A stretch of 64,000 nucleotides of DNA from Rhodoplanes serenus (GTDB lineage: Bacteria; Pseudomonadota; Alphaproteobacteria; Rhizobiales; Xanthobacteraceae). This document shows positions 1-8,283 of the stretch, in pieces. Made by a program: the position numbers and the translations under genes. A model generated the notes under the pieces. The model saw only the letters and a program-made list of their open reading frames with translations. It was not told the DNA's origin and did no database searches. Within the stretch, counting starts at the first letter, position 1; each line of letters opens with the position of its first letter. The stretch is taken from assembly GCA_009720755.1 (NCBI GenBank), contig WNKV01000005.1:1-64000 (forward strand). Direction: 5' to 3'.

Positions 1-105
<105 letters not shown>

Positions 106-130
106 ACCAGGCGTCGAAATTTGTCGAGGC

Positions 131-174
131 CCGTCCCCCTCACCCTAGCCCTCTCCCCGCAGGGGAGAGGGGAC
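131..174. repeat. Intergenic palindrome upstream of rplQ
   Basis: A perfect 10-bp inverted repeat (149-158 with 162-171) encloses a 3-base loop, within a pyrimidine-rich stretch ending about 50 bases before rplQ. Palindromes of this kind (CCCTCTCCCC paired with GGGGAGAGGG) are frequent between genes in Hyphomicrobiales. It may attenuate or process the rpoA-rplQ transcript, but it has no T run and is not a standard terminator. Confidence 0.6.
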
Positions 175-223
175 AAATCGGAATTCTGGGCCGGTCGAAC
201 GGGCCCAAATAGAGGATAGGACC

Positions 224-643
224 ATGCGCCACGGCTCCGCCCACCGGAAGCTCAACCGCACCTCCGAGCATCGGCGCGCCATGTTCGCCAACATGGCGGC
301 GGCGCTGATCAAGCACGAGCAGATCGTCACCACGCTGCCGAAGGCCAAGGACCTGCGGCCGATCGTCGAGAAGCTGGTGACCCTTGGCAAGCGCGGCGAC
401 CTGCACGCCCGCCGCCAGGCCATCGCCGAGCTGCGCGACGTCGCCATGGTCAAGAAGCTCTTCGACGTCCTCGGCCCGCGCTACAAGGACCGTCAGGGCG
501 GCTACACCCGCGTCCTCAAGGCCGGCTTCCGCTATGGCGACTCGGCGCCGGTCGGCGTCATCGAGTTCGTCGACCGCGACGTCACCGCCAAGGGCAAGGA
601 CTCCGGCCCGACCGCGGACGGCGGCGAGGCCGAGGCGGCCTGA
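224..643 (+). CDS. rplQ: 50S ribosomal protein L17
   Basis: Structural protein of the large ribosomal subunit, located near the peptide exit tunnel. The 139-residue product has the classic L17 start ([20 protein letters not shown]) followed by the conserved [17 protein letters not shown] and lysine/arginine-rich core; length fits alphaproteobacterial L17. The C-terminal ~15 residues are acidic and Gly/Ala-rich, which is variable in the family. The start ATG has an AGAGGA-like ribosome site 7 bases upstream. It is normally the last gene of the rpsM-rpsK-rpoA-rplQ operon; the upstream genes are lost at the contig edge. A strong terminator follows at 706-738. Confidence 0.97.
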   Translation: MRHGSAHRKLNRTSEHRRAMFANMAAALIKHEQIVTTLPKAKDLRPIVEKLVTLGKRGDLHARRQAIAELRDVAMVKKLFDVLGPRYKDRQGGYTRVLKAGFRYGDSAPVGVIEFVDRDVTAKGKDSGPTADGGEAEAA

Positions 644-705
644 CGCGGAATTCCCGTGCCGGCCGTCGCATCGCGACGCTGGCGCCTTCCAGATCGAGTA
701 GTGAG

Positions 706-738
706 AGCGCGCCCGGACCCTGTCCGCGGCGCGCTTTT
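706..738 (+). terminator. Rho-independent terminator of rplQ
   Basis: An 8-bp perfect stem (AGCGCGCC at 706-713 with GGCGCGCT at 728-735), extended by an inner CGGA/TCCG pairing, is followed directly by TTTT. It lies 63 bases after the rplQ stop and would end the ribosomal protein operon. Confidence 0.85.
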
Positions 739-801
739 CGTTTGGCCCTCCGGTGCGATGCGTCCGGACACGCAGGCGCGGGCTTGCCGTCTGCGGCGGC
801 G

Positions 802-1022
802 GTCATTCCGGATGCCGCAATACTAGCGGCAGCACTCTCGGACTGCATCCTCCGTCATGGCCGGGCTCGTCCCGGCCATCCACGTCTTCGTTGCTGCTCG
901 GCGTAAAGTCGTGGATGCCCGGCACAAGGCCGGGCATGACGAGTCGGCATCAGTGGACACCCGGAATAAGGAGGCTGTCCGGCCTCCAGCCGAGTTCCCG
1001 GCTTGCCGCGCCCGGAGTGACG
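802..1022. repeat. Type A intergenic palindrome interrupted by another repeat
   Basis: The left part starts with GTCATTCCGG at 802 and the right part ends with CCGGAGTGAC at about 1012-1021, the ends of the same palindromic family seen at 14326, 23752 and 49543. The middle is occupied by an unrelated palindromic repeat (854-941), so one repeat seems to have inserted into, or recombined with, another. The rest of the 740-1180 gap holds no credible gene. Confidence 0.55.
854..941. repeat. Type B intergenic palindromic repeat
   Basis: Two ~31-base arms face each other: 854-884 (GTCATGGCCGGGCTCGTCCC...) and 910-941 (CGTGGATGCCCGG...GGCATGACG), separated by 25 bases. This repeat is widespread between genes of Bradyrhizobium-like bacteria. 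In RNA it would form a long imperfect hairpin. Confidence 0.75.
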
Positions 1023-1180
1023 GCGAACCGATCACCCGGAGACATCATCACACCATCTTGCGTCGCCGGAGACGGAATGACGGCCCGTCTGCCCTGGACG
1101 AATGTCGACAGGTCTCGAACAATCCGCCCGCCAATCGCACCAAGCGAAAGTCGCACAAAGCGGCAAATGGGAGGAAATGC

Positions 1181-2029
1181 ATGTTCGAGCGGACCACCGG
1201 GCTGTTGCTGGCCGTGAGCCTCGCCGGGGCGGCCGGGACGGCGTTCGCCGAGACGCCGCTGGAGCGCGGCGCCTATCTGGTCGGCACGGTGATGACCTGC
1301 CACAACTGCCACACCCCGATCGGCCCGGCCGGGCCGGACATGAGCAAGGCGCTCACCGGCGGCACGGTGCTGTTCGACGAGCCGGCGTTTCGGGTGCGCG
1401 GCTCCAACCTGACGCCCGATCGCGAGCACGGGATCGGCGCCTGGAGCGACGCCGAGCTGAAGACCGCGCTGCGTGAGGGTGTGCGCCCGAACGGCGTGCC
1501 GCTCGCGCCGATCATGCCGACCGGCTTCTACGGCGTGCTGACGCCGTCCGATACCGACGCCATCGTGGCCTATCTGCGCAGCCTGCCGCCGTCGTCGAAC
1601 CGGGTCGAGGCGCCGGTCTACCGGGCCGCGGTGGAGCGCGAGGTGATGCCGGGGGCCGAGCGTCCCACCGATCCGGCCCGTTTCGCCGACAAGGTCGAGC
1701 TCGGCCGCTATCTCGTCACCATCGCGCACTGCCTGGAGTGCCACACGCCGCGTGTCGACGGGCGGCTGAACTTCGCGGCGGCCGGGGCGGGCGGTCAGGA
1801 GTTCAGGGGGCCGTGGGGCGTTTCGGTCGCCCCCAACATCTCGTCGCATCCGCAGAAGGGGCTGGGTGGCTGGAGCGATGCCGAGATCCGGCGCGCCCTG
1901 ACGGAGGGCCTTTCGCGCGACGGCCGCAAGCTGAAGCCGCCGATGGGCTACGGCTTCTACGCCAAGATGACACCGGCCGATGTCGACGCCGTGGTGGCCT
2001 ATCTGCGGACGCTGCCGCCGCGGGAGTAG
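1181..2029 (+). CDS. Diheme c-type cytochrome, periplasmic
   Basis: Electron carrier of 282 residues with two cytochrome c domains. Residues 1-23 form a signal peptide ending AFA. Haem attachment motifs are C40-H-N-C43-H44 and C184-L-E-C187-H188; Met residues in IMPTGFY and PPMGYGFY are the likely sixth haem ligands. Each half ends in the repeated pattern DAIVAYLRSLPP / DAVVAYLRTLPP, so the protein is an internal duplication. The ATG at 1181 is chosen because GGGAGG lies just upstream and the signal peptide follows at once; an open frame continues 5' but runs through repeats. It resembles the cytochrome subunits of periplasmic alcohol/aldehyde dehydrogenases, but no dehydrogenase or oxidase gene is adjacent, so its partner is unknown. 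Confidence 0.9.
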   Translation: MFERTTGLLLAVSLAGAAGTAFAETPLERGAYLVGTVMTCHNCHTPIGPAGPDMSKALTGGTVLFDEPAFRVRGSNLTPDREHGIGAWSDAELKTALREGVRPNGVPLAPIMPTGFYGVLTPSDTDAIVAYLRSLPPSSNRVEAPVYRAAVEREVMPGAERPTDPARFADKVELGRYLVTIAHCLECHTPRVDGRLNFAAAGAGGQEFRGPWGVSVAPNISSHPQKGLGGWSDAEIRRALTEGLSRDGRKLKPPMGYGFYAKMTPADVDAVVAYLRTLPPRE

Positions 2030-2195
2030 GCCGGAGGAGCCGCCGGGGTCGCCCGCCCCGAGCGGCCTCTGTCGGCTGGACGACGAGACGGCCGCCACCG
2101 GACCCGCCCGGCGGCGGCAGCGCTTCGCCTGCGGCCTTCAACTGATCGGCGCGAGGCTCTATGGTGCGCGGATTCTCGTCCAGGAGTGCCACCCC

Positions 2196-3617
2196 ATGCC
2201 GTCTCTGCCGTCGCGGTTCGGACCTGCCGTCGTCACCGCCTTGACGATGCTCGCTGTCGCGGCGCCGCTCGTGCTCGCCCAGGACAGCCGAGCGCAGGAG
2301 GCCCGGGTGCCGAGCTCGACCGGCGAGATCCGGCTGTCCTATGCGCCGGTGGTCAAGCGCGTCGCCTCGTCGGTCGTCAACGTCTACGCGGCCCGCATCG
2401 TCGAGAACCGTCATCCGCTGATGGACGATCCGGTGTTCCGCCGCTTCTTCGGCGGCCGGCCGCAGGAGCAGGTGCAGCGCTCGCTCGGCTCGGGCGTGAT
2501 CGTCGATCCGAGCGGCCTGATCATGACCAACAACCACGTCGTCGAGAACATGGACCAGGTGAAGGTCTCGCTCGCCGACAAGCGCGAGTTCGAGGCCGAG
2601 ATCGTCCTCAAGGACGCCCGCTCCGATCTCGCCGTGCTGCGTCTCAAGGACGTCACCGAGAAGTTTCCGGCGATCGCCATCGGCGACTCCGACACGTTGC
2701 AGGTCGGCGACCTCGTGCTCGCCATCGGCAACCCGTTCGGCGTCGGCCAGACGGTGACGCACGGCATCGTGTCGGCGGTGGCCCGCACCCAGATCGGCAT
2801 CACCGATTATCAGTTCTTCATCCAGACCGACGCGGCCATCAATCCGGGCAACTCGGGCGGCGCGCTGGTCGATCTCTCGGGCCGGCTGGTCGGCATCAAC
2901 ACGGCGATCTTCTCGCGCTCGGGCGGCTCGCAGGGCATCGGCTTCGCCATCCCCGTCAACATGGTGCGGGTGGTCATCGCCTCGGCCCAGGGCGGATCGA
3001 ACGTGGTGCGCCGGCCGTGGCTCGGCGCCAAGCTCCAGGCGGTGACGGCGGAGATCTCCGAGGCGTTCGGCCTCAAGCGCCCCGCCGGCGCGCTGGTCGG
3101 CACCGTCGCCAAGAAGAGCCCGGCCGAGCGGGCGGGCCTGCGCACCGGCGACCTGATCGTGGCGATCGACGGGGTCGAGGTCGACGATCCCAACGCCTTC
3201 GACTATCGCTTCGCCATGAAGGCGATGGGCGGCCAGGCCCAGATCGGCGTGCTGCGCAGCGGCCGCGAGATCCGCGTCTCCGTGCCGCTGGAGAGCGTGC
3301 CCGACGGGCCGCGCGACGAGCGCCTGATCCGCAGCCGCTCACCGTTCTCGGGCGCCCGGGTCGCCAATCTGTCGCCGGCGCTGGCCGACGAGCTGCGCCT
3401 CGACGTCACCCTCCAGGGGGTCGCCATCATCGAGGTGCAGGACGGCTCCACGGCGCGCGGCCTCGGCTTCCGGAAAGGCGATCTGGTGCTCGCCGTGAAT
3501 GGCGAGGCCATCGGGTCGAGCGGCGATCTCGAACGGATCGCCGGCCAGCAGCAGCGGGTGTGGCGCATCACCATCCAGCGCGACGGGCAGCCGATCTCGG
3601 TGGTGTTCGGCGGCTGA
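2196..3617 (+). CDS. degP: Do-family periplasmic serine protease with two PDZ domains
   Basis: Envelope quality-control protease/chaperone of 473 residues. A hydrophobic signal peptide covers about residues 1-28. The trypsin-like domain carries the full triad: H114 (TNNHVV), D144 (SDLAVL) and S220 in GNSGG. PDZ1 lies at about 270-360 and PDZ2 at about 380-473. AGGAG at 2182-2186 sits 9 bases before the ATG and fixes the start. The family (DegP/DegQ/MucD) degrades or holds misfolded exported proteins. It is followed 47 bases later by rarA in the same direction, so they may be co-transcribed. The exact paralogue name is uncertain because alphaproteobacteria carry several Do proteases. Confidence 0.93.
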   Translation: MPSLPSRFGPAVVTALTMLAVAAPLVLAQDSRAQEARVPSSTGEIRLSYAPVVKRVASSVVNVYAARIVENRHPLMDDPVFRRFFGGRPQEQVQRSLGSGVIVDPSGLIMTNNHVVENMDQVKVSLADKREFEAEIVLKDARSDLAVLRLKDVTEKFPAIAIGDSDTLQVGDLVLAIGNPFGVGQTVTHGIVSAVARTQIGITDYQFFIQTDAAINPGNSGGALVDLSGRLVGINTAIFSRSGGSQGIGFAIPVNMVRVVIASAQGGSNVVRRPWLGAKLQAVTAEISEAFGLKRPAGALVGTVAKKSPAERAGLRTGDLIVAIDGVEVDDPNAFDYRFAMKAMGGQAQIGVLRSGREIRVSVPLESVPDGPRDERLIRSRSPFSGARVANLSPALADELRLDVTLQGVAIIEVQDGSTARGLGFRKGDLVLAVNGEAIGSSGDLERIAGQQQRVWRITIQRDGQPISVVFGG

Positions 3618-3664
3618 TCGCCGGCGCGCGGCCTCTGGCGCGCCGCCGGCCGAGGGTGTTTTCC

Positions 3665-5020
3665 ATGGCTCCGCGTGCCAAGAGCTCCGGCACCAAGACG
3701 TCCGAAGACGGGCCGTCGCTGTTCGCGGCCGCCGGCCTCGATCACGACGCGCCGCGACCGCTCGCCGACCGTCTGCGGCCGACCCGGCTCGACGAGGTCG
3801 TCGGCCAGGATCACCTGCTCGGGCCGGACGGCGCGCTGACCCGGATGATCGAGACGCGGTCGCTCGGCTCGCTGGTGTTCTGGGGGCCGCCCGGCACCGG
3901 CAAGACCACCGTGGCGCGGCTGCTGGCGCACGCCACCGATCTCGAATTCGTCCAGCTCTCGGCGGTGTTCTCGGGCGTCGCCGATCTCAAGAAGACGTTC
4001 GAGGCGGCACGCGCCCGCCGCGAGGCCGGGCAGGGGACCCTGCTGTTCGTCGACGAGGTGCACCGCTTCAACCGCACCCAGCAGGACTCCTTCCTGCCGG
4101 TGATGGAGGACGGCACCGTGGTGCTGGTCGGCGCCACCACCGAGAACCCGAGCTTCGAGCTGAACGCGGCCCTTCTCTCGCGCGCCCGCGTGCTGGTGTT
4201 CCGCTCGCTCGACGAGGCCGCGGTCGGCAAGCTCTTGGGGCGGGCCGAGGCGGCCGAGGGACGTCCGCTGCCGCTCGACCCGGAGGCCCGCGCGGCGCTC
4301 GTCCGCATGGCGGACGGCGACGGCCGCGCCGCCCTGACGCTCGCCGAGGAGGTGTGGCGGGCGGCGCGCGCGGGCGAGACCTTCGACCTCGCGACCCTCC
4401 AGGAGATCGTCCAGCGGCGCGCGCCGATCTACGACAAGAGCCAGGACGGCCACTACAATCTCATCTCGGCGCTGCACAAGGCGGTGCGCGGCTCCGATCC
4501 CGACGCGGCGCTCTACTGGTTCTGCCGGATGGTCGACGCCGGCGAGGACCCGCTGTTCCTGGCCCGCCGGATCGTCCGCATGGCGGTCGAGGATATCGGG
4601 CTCGCCGATCCGCAGGCGCTGGTGATCGCCAACGCCGCCAAGGACGCCTACGACTTCCTCGGCAGCCCCGAGGGGGAGCTGGCCATCGCCCAGGCGGTGA
4701 TCTATGTGGCGACGGCGCCCAAGTCGAACGCCGCCTATCGGGCCTACGGGGCCGCGATGCGCACCGCCAAGCAGGCGGGCTCGCTGCTGCCCCCCAAGCA
4801 CATCCTCAATGCGCCGACCCGTCTGATGAAGGAAGAAGGGTACGGCGCCGGCTACGAATACGATCACGACACGCCCGAGGCGTTCTCGGGCCAGGACTAC
4901 TTCCCCGAGACGCTCGGGCGGCAGACCTTCTACGATCCGCCGGAGCGCGGTTTCGAGCGCGAGATCCGCAAGCGGCTGGACTATTGGGCGCGGCTGCGCA
5001 AGGAGCGGGGCGGCGGGTGA
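3665..5020 (+). CDS. rarA: Replication-associated recombination protein RarA
   Basis: AAA+ ATPase of 451 residues related to clamp-loader subunits; it acts at stalled replication forks. Walker A GPPGTGKT is at 74-81, Walker B LLFVDEVHRF ends with D130-E131, and sensor 1 (GATTENPS) is near 157. The C-terminal half has the RarA/WRNIP1 hallmarks YDKSQDGHYNLISALHKA, DPLFLARRIVRMAVEDIGLADP and APKSNAAYRA. The ATG at 3665 gives the normal N-terminus, but the ribosome site is weak (GAGGGTG 9-15 bases upstream). It follows degP by 47 bases, the usual Bradyrhizobium-type neighbourhood. Confidence 0.96.
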   Translation: MAPRAKSSGTKTSEDGPSLFAAAGLDHDAPRPLADRLRPTRLDEVVGQDHLLGPDGALTRMIETRSLGSLVFWGPPGTGKTTVARLLAHATDLEFVQLSAVFSGVADLKKTFEAARARREAGQGTLLFVDEVHRFNRTQQDSFLPVMEDGTVVLVGATTENPSFELNAALLSRARVLVFRSLDEAAVGKLLGRAEAAEGRPLPLDPEARAALVRMADGDGRAALTLAEEVWRAARAGETFDLATLQEIVQRRAPIYDKSQDGHYNLISALHKAVRGSDPDAALYWFCRMVDAGEDPLFLARRIVRMAVEDIGLADPQALVIANAAKDAYDFLGSPEGELAIAQAVIYVATAPKSNAAYRAYGAAMRTAKQAGSLLPPKHILNAPTRLMKEEGYGAGYEYDHDTPEAFSGQDYFPETLGRQTFYDPPERGFEREIRKRLDYWARLRKERGGG

Positions 5021-5027
5021 GCCCTTC

Positions 5028-5057
5028 ACGAGACACCGGGATACGAGACACCGGGAT
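5028..5057. repeat. Two tandem 15-bp repeats between rarA and rluC
   Basis: The 15-mer ACGAGACACCGGGAT occurs twice head to tail (5028-5042 and 5043-5057), ending 24 bases before the rluC start. It is probably a slippage product; no known regulatory motif is evident. Confidence 0.8.
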
Positions 5058-5081
5058 GACCCGATCCCAGCGGAGCACGAG

Positions 5082-6620
5082 ATGAAACGAGGCAGCGGCG
5101 GCCCCCGGCAGCCGGGTGGCGGACGGCGGATCGCCGGGCCGCGCGATCACGAGCGTGGCGGCAGCGCCGGCACCGGACCGGGCCGCGGGCCGGCCGGCAA
5201 GCCGGGCCGGAAGCCCAAGGGGGCATTCGGGGCCAAGCGGCCGGGCGGCGGACCGGGGATCGGCGGCAAGCGCACCGCCGAGCAGGGCTCGCGCGGGCCA
5301 CGCTTCGACGATCGGCCGCGGACCGGGCGCAACAAGGACGAGCGGCGGCGTCCCGACCAGCGGTTCGTCAAGACCGGGCCGCGCCGTGACGAGCGGGACG
5401 AGCCCGACGATTGGGCCGCGGCGGAGCGCCCCGCGGCAGCCCGGCCGGCTCGGCCGCCGCGGCGAGAGGAGCGTGACGAGCGATCACACGGGGAGCGCGC
5501 CGGCGACGCGCGCGTCCGATCGCCCCGCAGCCGGGGCGAGGCGTCGGGGGGGCGTCCTTCGGCTGCCCGCGCCGTGGCGGAGCCCGCCGCCGTGCCCGCG
5601 CCGCCGCCGACCGCGGTGCCGCCGACGGCGGTGCAGACCGTCACGGTGTCGCCCGACGAGGACGGCATGCGGGTCGACCGCTTCTTCGAGGCGCGCTTTC
5701 CGGGCCTGTCGTTCAGTCACATCCAGCGCATCGTCCGCAAGGGCGAGGTGCGGGTGAACGGCAAGCGGGTCGATACCAAGGACCGGCTGGAAGCCGGGCA
5801 GGCGGTGCGCATCCCGCCGCTGCGGCTCGACGCGCCGCCGCCGCGCAGCGGCGCCGCCGCCGAGGCCGACGAGAAGACCCGCAAGCTCCTCGCCTCGATC
5901 ACCCTGTTCGAGGACGACGACGTGCTGGTGCTCAACAAGCCGATGGGCCTCGCGGTGCAGGGCGGCTCCGGCACCACGCGCCATGTCGACGGCATGCTGG
6001 AGGTTCTGCGCGACGCCAAGGGCCAGCGGCCCCGGCTCGTGCACCGGCTCGACAAGGACACGGCCGGCTGCCTGCTGGTCGCCAAGACGCGGTTCGCCGC
6101 CTCGACGCTCGCCAAGAGCTTCCGGTCGCGGGAGGCGCGGAAGATCTACTGGGCACTCGCCGCCGGGGTGCCGAAGCCGCGCCAGGGCCGCATCTCGACC
6201 TTCCTGGTCAAGGAGGAGCGGGAGGACGAGAGCATCATGCGGATCGCCCGCCACGGCGAGGAGGGGGCGACCCACGCCGTCACCTACTATGCCGTGGTCG
6301 AGACGGCGGCCCAGCAGCTCGCCTGGCTGTCGCTCAAGCCGGTCACCGGGCGCACCCATCAGCTCCGCGCCCACCTCGCCCATATCGGCCATCCGATCGT
6401 CGGCGATCCCAAGTACTTCTCCATTGAAAACTGGCAGTTGCCGGGCGGAATTCAGAACCGGCTTCACCTGATGGCGCGCCGTCTGGTGATCCCCCATCCG
6501 CGCGGCGGCGTCATCGACGTGACGGCGCCGCTGCCGCCCCACATGCTGCAATCGTGGAACCTGGTCGGCTTCGACGCCACCCGCTACGACCCGATCGAGG
6601 AGTCCCCCGACGAGGATTGA
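5082..6620 (+). CDS. rluC: RluC/RluD-family 23S rRNA pseudouridine synthase with long basic N-terminal arm
   Basis: Converts specific uridines of 23S rRNA to pseudouridine. The product has 512 residues, whereas family members normally have about 310-330. The extra ~180 N-terminal residues are low-complexity, rich in Arg, Gly and Pro with acidic patches, and resemble RNA-binding RGG-like tails. An S4 RNA-binding domain starts near residue 187 (GMRVDRFF...GEVRVNGKRV). The catalytic domain contains HRLDKDT at 321-327 with catalytic D324, and the C-terminal GRTHQLRAHLAHIGHPIVGD motif. The start ATG at 5082 lies 61 bases after rarA. Which uridines it modifies cannot be told from sequence. Confidence 0.92.
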   Translation: MKRGSGGPRQPGGGRRIAGPRDHERGGSAGTGPGRGPAGKPGRKPKGAFGAKRPGGGPGIGGKRTAEQGSRGPRFDDRPRTGRNKDERRRPDQRFVKTGPRRDERDEPDDWAAAERPAAARPARPPRREERDERSHGERAGDARVRSPRSRGEASGGRPSAARAVAEPAAVPAPPPTAVPPTAVQTVTVSPDEDGMRVDRFFEARFPGLSFSHIQRIVRKGEVRVNGKRVDTKDRLEAGQAVRIPPLRLDAPPPRSGAAAEADEKTRKLLASITLFEDDDVLVLNKPMGLAVQGGSGTTRHVDGMLEVLRDAKGQRPRLVHRLDKDTAGCLLVAKTRFAASTLAKSFRSREARKIYWALAAGVPKPRQGRISTFLVKEEREDESIMRIARHGEEGATHAVTYYAVVETAAQQLAWLSLKPVTGRTHQLRAHLAHIGHPIVGDPKYFSIENWQLPGGIQNRLHLMARRLVIPHPRGGVIDVTAPLPPHMLQSWNLVGFDATRYDPIEESPDED

Positions 6621-7164
6621 TCGGCGATTACTCCGTCGATACGTGCGGACTCTTCCGAATCGCAATCGCCCGGATGCCCGACGCAGGCGGGCCTCCCGTA
6701 GTCTGCCGGTGCCGGTGCTTCGGGTCTGTCGGGACGTTGTGGGCGTCGCTCGCCGCCGGTCGTCGAGACCCTCGCCATTCGGGCGGACCGTGCCTCGCAC
6801 GGGAGGACCGGCATGACAGACTTGCGCCGCGACCAGAGCCGTCGTCCCGAGATCCGGCGTTCCGAGATCCGGCGTCCCGCCGGGAGCGATCACGCGGTGG
6901 CACGCGTGACGCTGTCGATCGGCCGCCTTCGCCTGTCCACGGAGACCCATGCGGACGGCGAGGACGGCCCGCCGCCCTGCCTGATGCCGGTGCGCAAGGA
7001 ACGCTCGGCCGGAGCCCGCACAGCCGCTTCGCGGCGTCCGGAGTGACATCGAATTGGCGCCAGCCGGTTCTCCTCCATGCGCCGCCGTCGCGGCTCCGAT
7101 CGTCCCCCGATAGCCCATCCGGTGGATAACTCCCCCGAACGGGCCATGGGGTGGGGGTCGGCAT
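6621..7164. other. Non-coding stretch after rluC, with a half type A repeat
   Basis: No convincing gene. A short frame at 6813-7046 has a GGGAGG upstream of its ATG, but the predicted product is Arg/Pro-rich, contains the imperfect direct repeat GAGATCCGGCGT (~6850-6875) and ends in repeat sequence, so I do not call it. Positions about 6999-7048 carry the right half only of the type A palindrome (ending CCGGAGTGAC), a decayed copy. An EcfG-type promoter follows at 7165. Confidence 0.5.
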
Positions 7165-7189
7165 GGAACCAATCCGGTGCTGCGGCGTT
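7165..7189 (+). promoter_or_regulatory. EcfG-type general stress response promoter
   Basis: GGAAC at 7165-7169 and CGTT at 7186-7189 are separated by exactly 16 bases. This matches the alphaproteobacterial EcfG sigma-factor consensus (GGAAC, 16-17 bases, CGTT) without mismatch. The -10 element ends 50 bases before the HWE kinase ATG, a normal leader length. I infer stress-inducible transcription of the kinase/receiver pair. Confidence 0.7.
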
Positions 7190-7239
7190 GCCCTGCGATC
7201 GTAGTACCGCTGCGCCGGTTACCCCCTGAAGGTTCCGCC

Positions 7240-8283
7240 ATGGATGCCCTGACTCACGACGTCCGCGACGGCGCCGCATCTCGATCGTCGGCCGCAGGCA
7301 AGCTCGACTCGTGGAAGGAGATGCTCGACGTCCTTCCGGTCGCCGCCTATCTGTGCGACGACGCCGGCGCGATCGTCCATTGCAACCGCCGCGCCGCCGA
7401 GATGTGGGGCCGCTCGCCGATTGTCGCCGACGACGCGCCCGGCAGCTTGCCGCCGCGCCTGGCCCGCGATACCGGCCGGCATCTCGGCGTCGTCGACACC
7501 CCGGTCGGCACCTTCATGCGTGTCGGCGAGCCGGTCCGCGACCGCGAGATCATCCTGGAGCGCTCGGATGGTGGCCGCGCCATCGTGCTGGCCAATGTCG
7601 AGCCGATCACCGATCCGGACGGGGCCGTGTTGGGCGCCGTCGGCTGCTTCCACGACATCACCGAGCGCAAGCGCGCCGACCACCGGCAACGTGCGCTTCT
7701 CGACGAGCTGAACCACCGGGTCCGGAACGCGCTGGCCACGGTCCAGTCCTTCGCCGACCACACCATCCGCAAGTGCGGCGCCTCCAAGGAGGCCCAGGAC
7801 GATTTCGAGGGCCGCCTGGTGGCGCTCAGCCGGGCCCACGATCAGCTCACCCGCGGCTGCTGGGACCCGATCGACCTGAAAACCATCATCGAGAGTGCCG
7901 TCGTTCCCTCCACCGGCGCCTCTCCGGCCCGGCTGCATGTGGCGGGCGACTCCATCCGGCTCGGCGCCCAGGCGTCGCTGACGCTGTCGCTGGTGTTCCA
8001 CGAGCTGGCCGCCAATGCGGCGAAGTTCGGCGCCTTGTCGTCGACGGACGGCCGGGTCGCGGTGACCTGGACGGTGCGCGAAGCCGACCGCGGTCCGATC
8101 GTGCGCATCGCGTGGCAGGAAGAGGGCGGACCCGAGGTGGCGCCGCCGCGGCACCGGGGCTTCGGCACCCGCCTGGTGGAGCAGGGGCTGGCCCGCCAGC
8201 TCCGGGGGGTGGCCGCGCTTGACTACGATCCCGCCGGGCTGCGATGTACGATGGATATTCCATTGTCTTCGACGCCGGGATGA
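7240..8283 (+). CDS. PAS domain HWE-family histidine kinase
   Basis: Soluble sensor kinase of 347 residues without membrane segments. A PAS domain covers about 25-145. The HWE phosphoacceptor box is ELNHRVRN with H159; the ATPase part has the diagnostic N-box HELAANAAKFGAL (H254, N259) and the W292-Q-E294 motif that names the family, then a G-rich RGFGTRLVEQGL. HWE kinases typically relay light, redox or general-stress signals in Alphaproteobacteria. The gene overlaps the following receiver gene by four bases (ATGA), so the two are translationally coupled and almost certainly partners. An EcfG-type promoter lies 50 bases upstream. The ATG at 7240 has no strong ribosome site. The ligand of the PAS domain cannot be predicted; no LOV-type cysteine motif (NCRFLQ) is visible. 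Confidence 0.9.
   Translation: MDALTHDVRDGAASRSSAAGKLDSWKEMLDVLPVAAYLCDDAGAIVHCNRRAAEMWGRSPIVADDAPGSLPPRLARDTGRHLGVVDTPVGTFMRVGEPVRDREIILERSDGGRAIVLANVEPITDPDGAVLGAVGCFHDITERKRADHRQRALLDELNHRVRNALATVQSFADHTIRKCGASKEAQDDFEGRLVALSRAHDQLTRGCWDPIDLKTIIESAVVPSTGASPARLHVAGDSIRLGAQASLTLSLVFHELAANAAKFGALSSTDGRVAVTWTVREADRGPIVRIAWQEEGGPEVAPPRHRGFGTRLVEQGLARQLRGVAALDYDPAGLRCTMDIPLSSTPG

Noticed and set aside
6813-7046. Small rightward frame of 77 codons with a GGGAGG ribosome-like site
   Set aside because: Arg/Pro-rich product, internal imperfect direct repeat and an end within a decayed palindromic repeat make it unlikely to be a gene.
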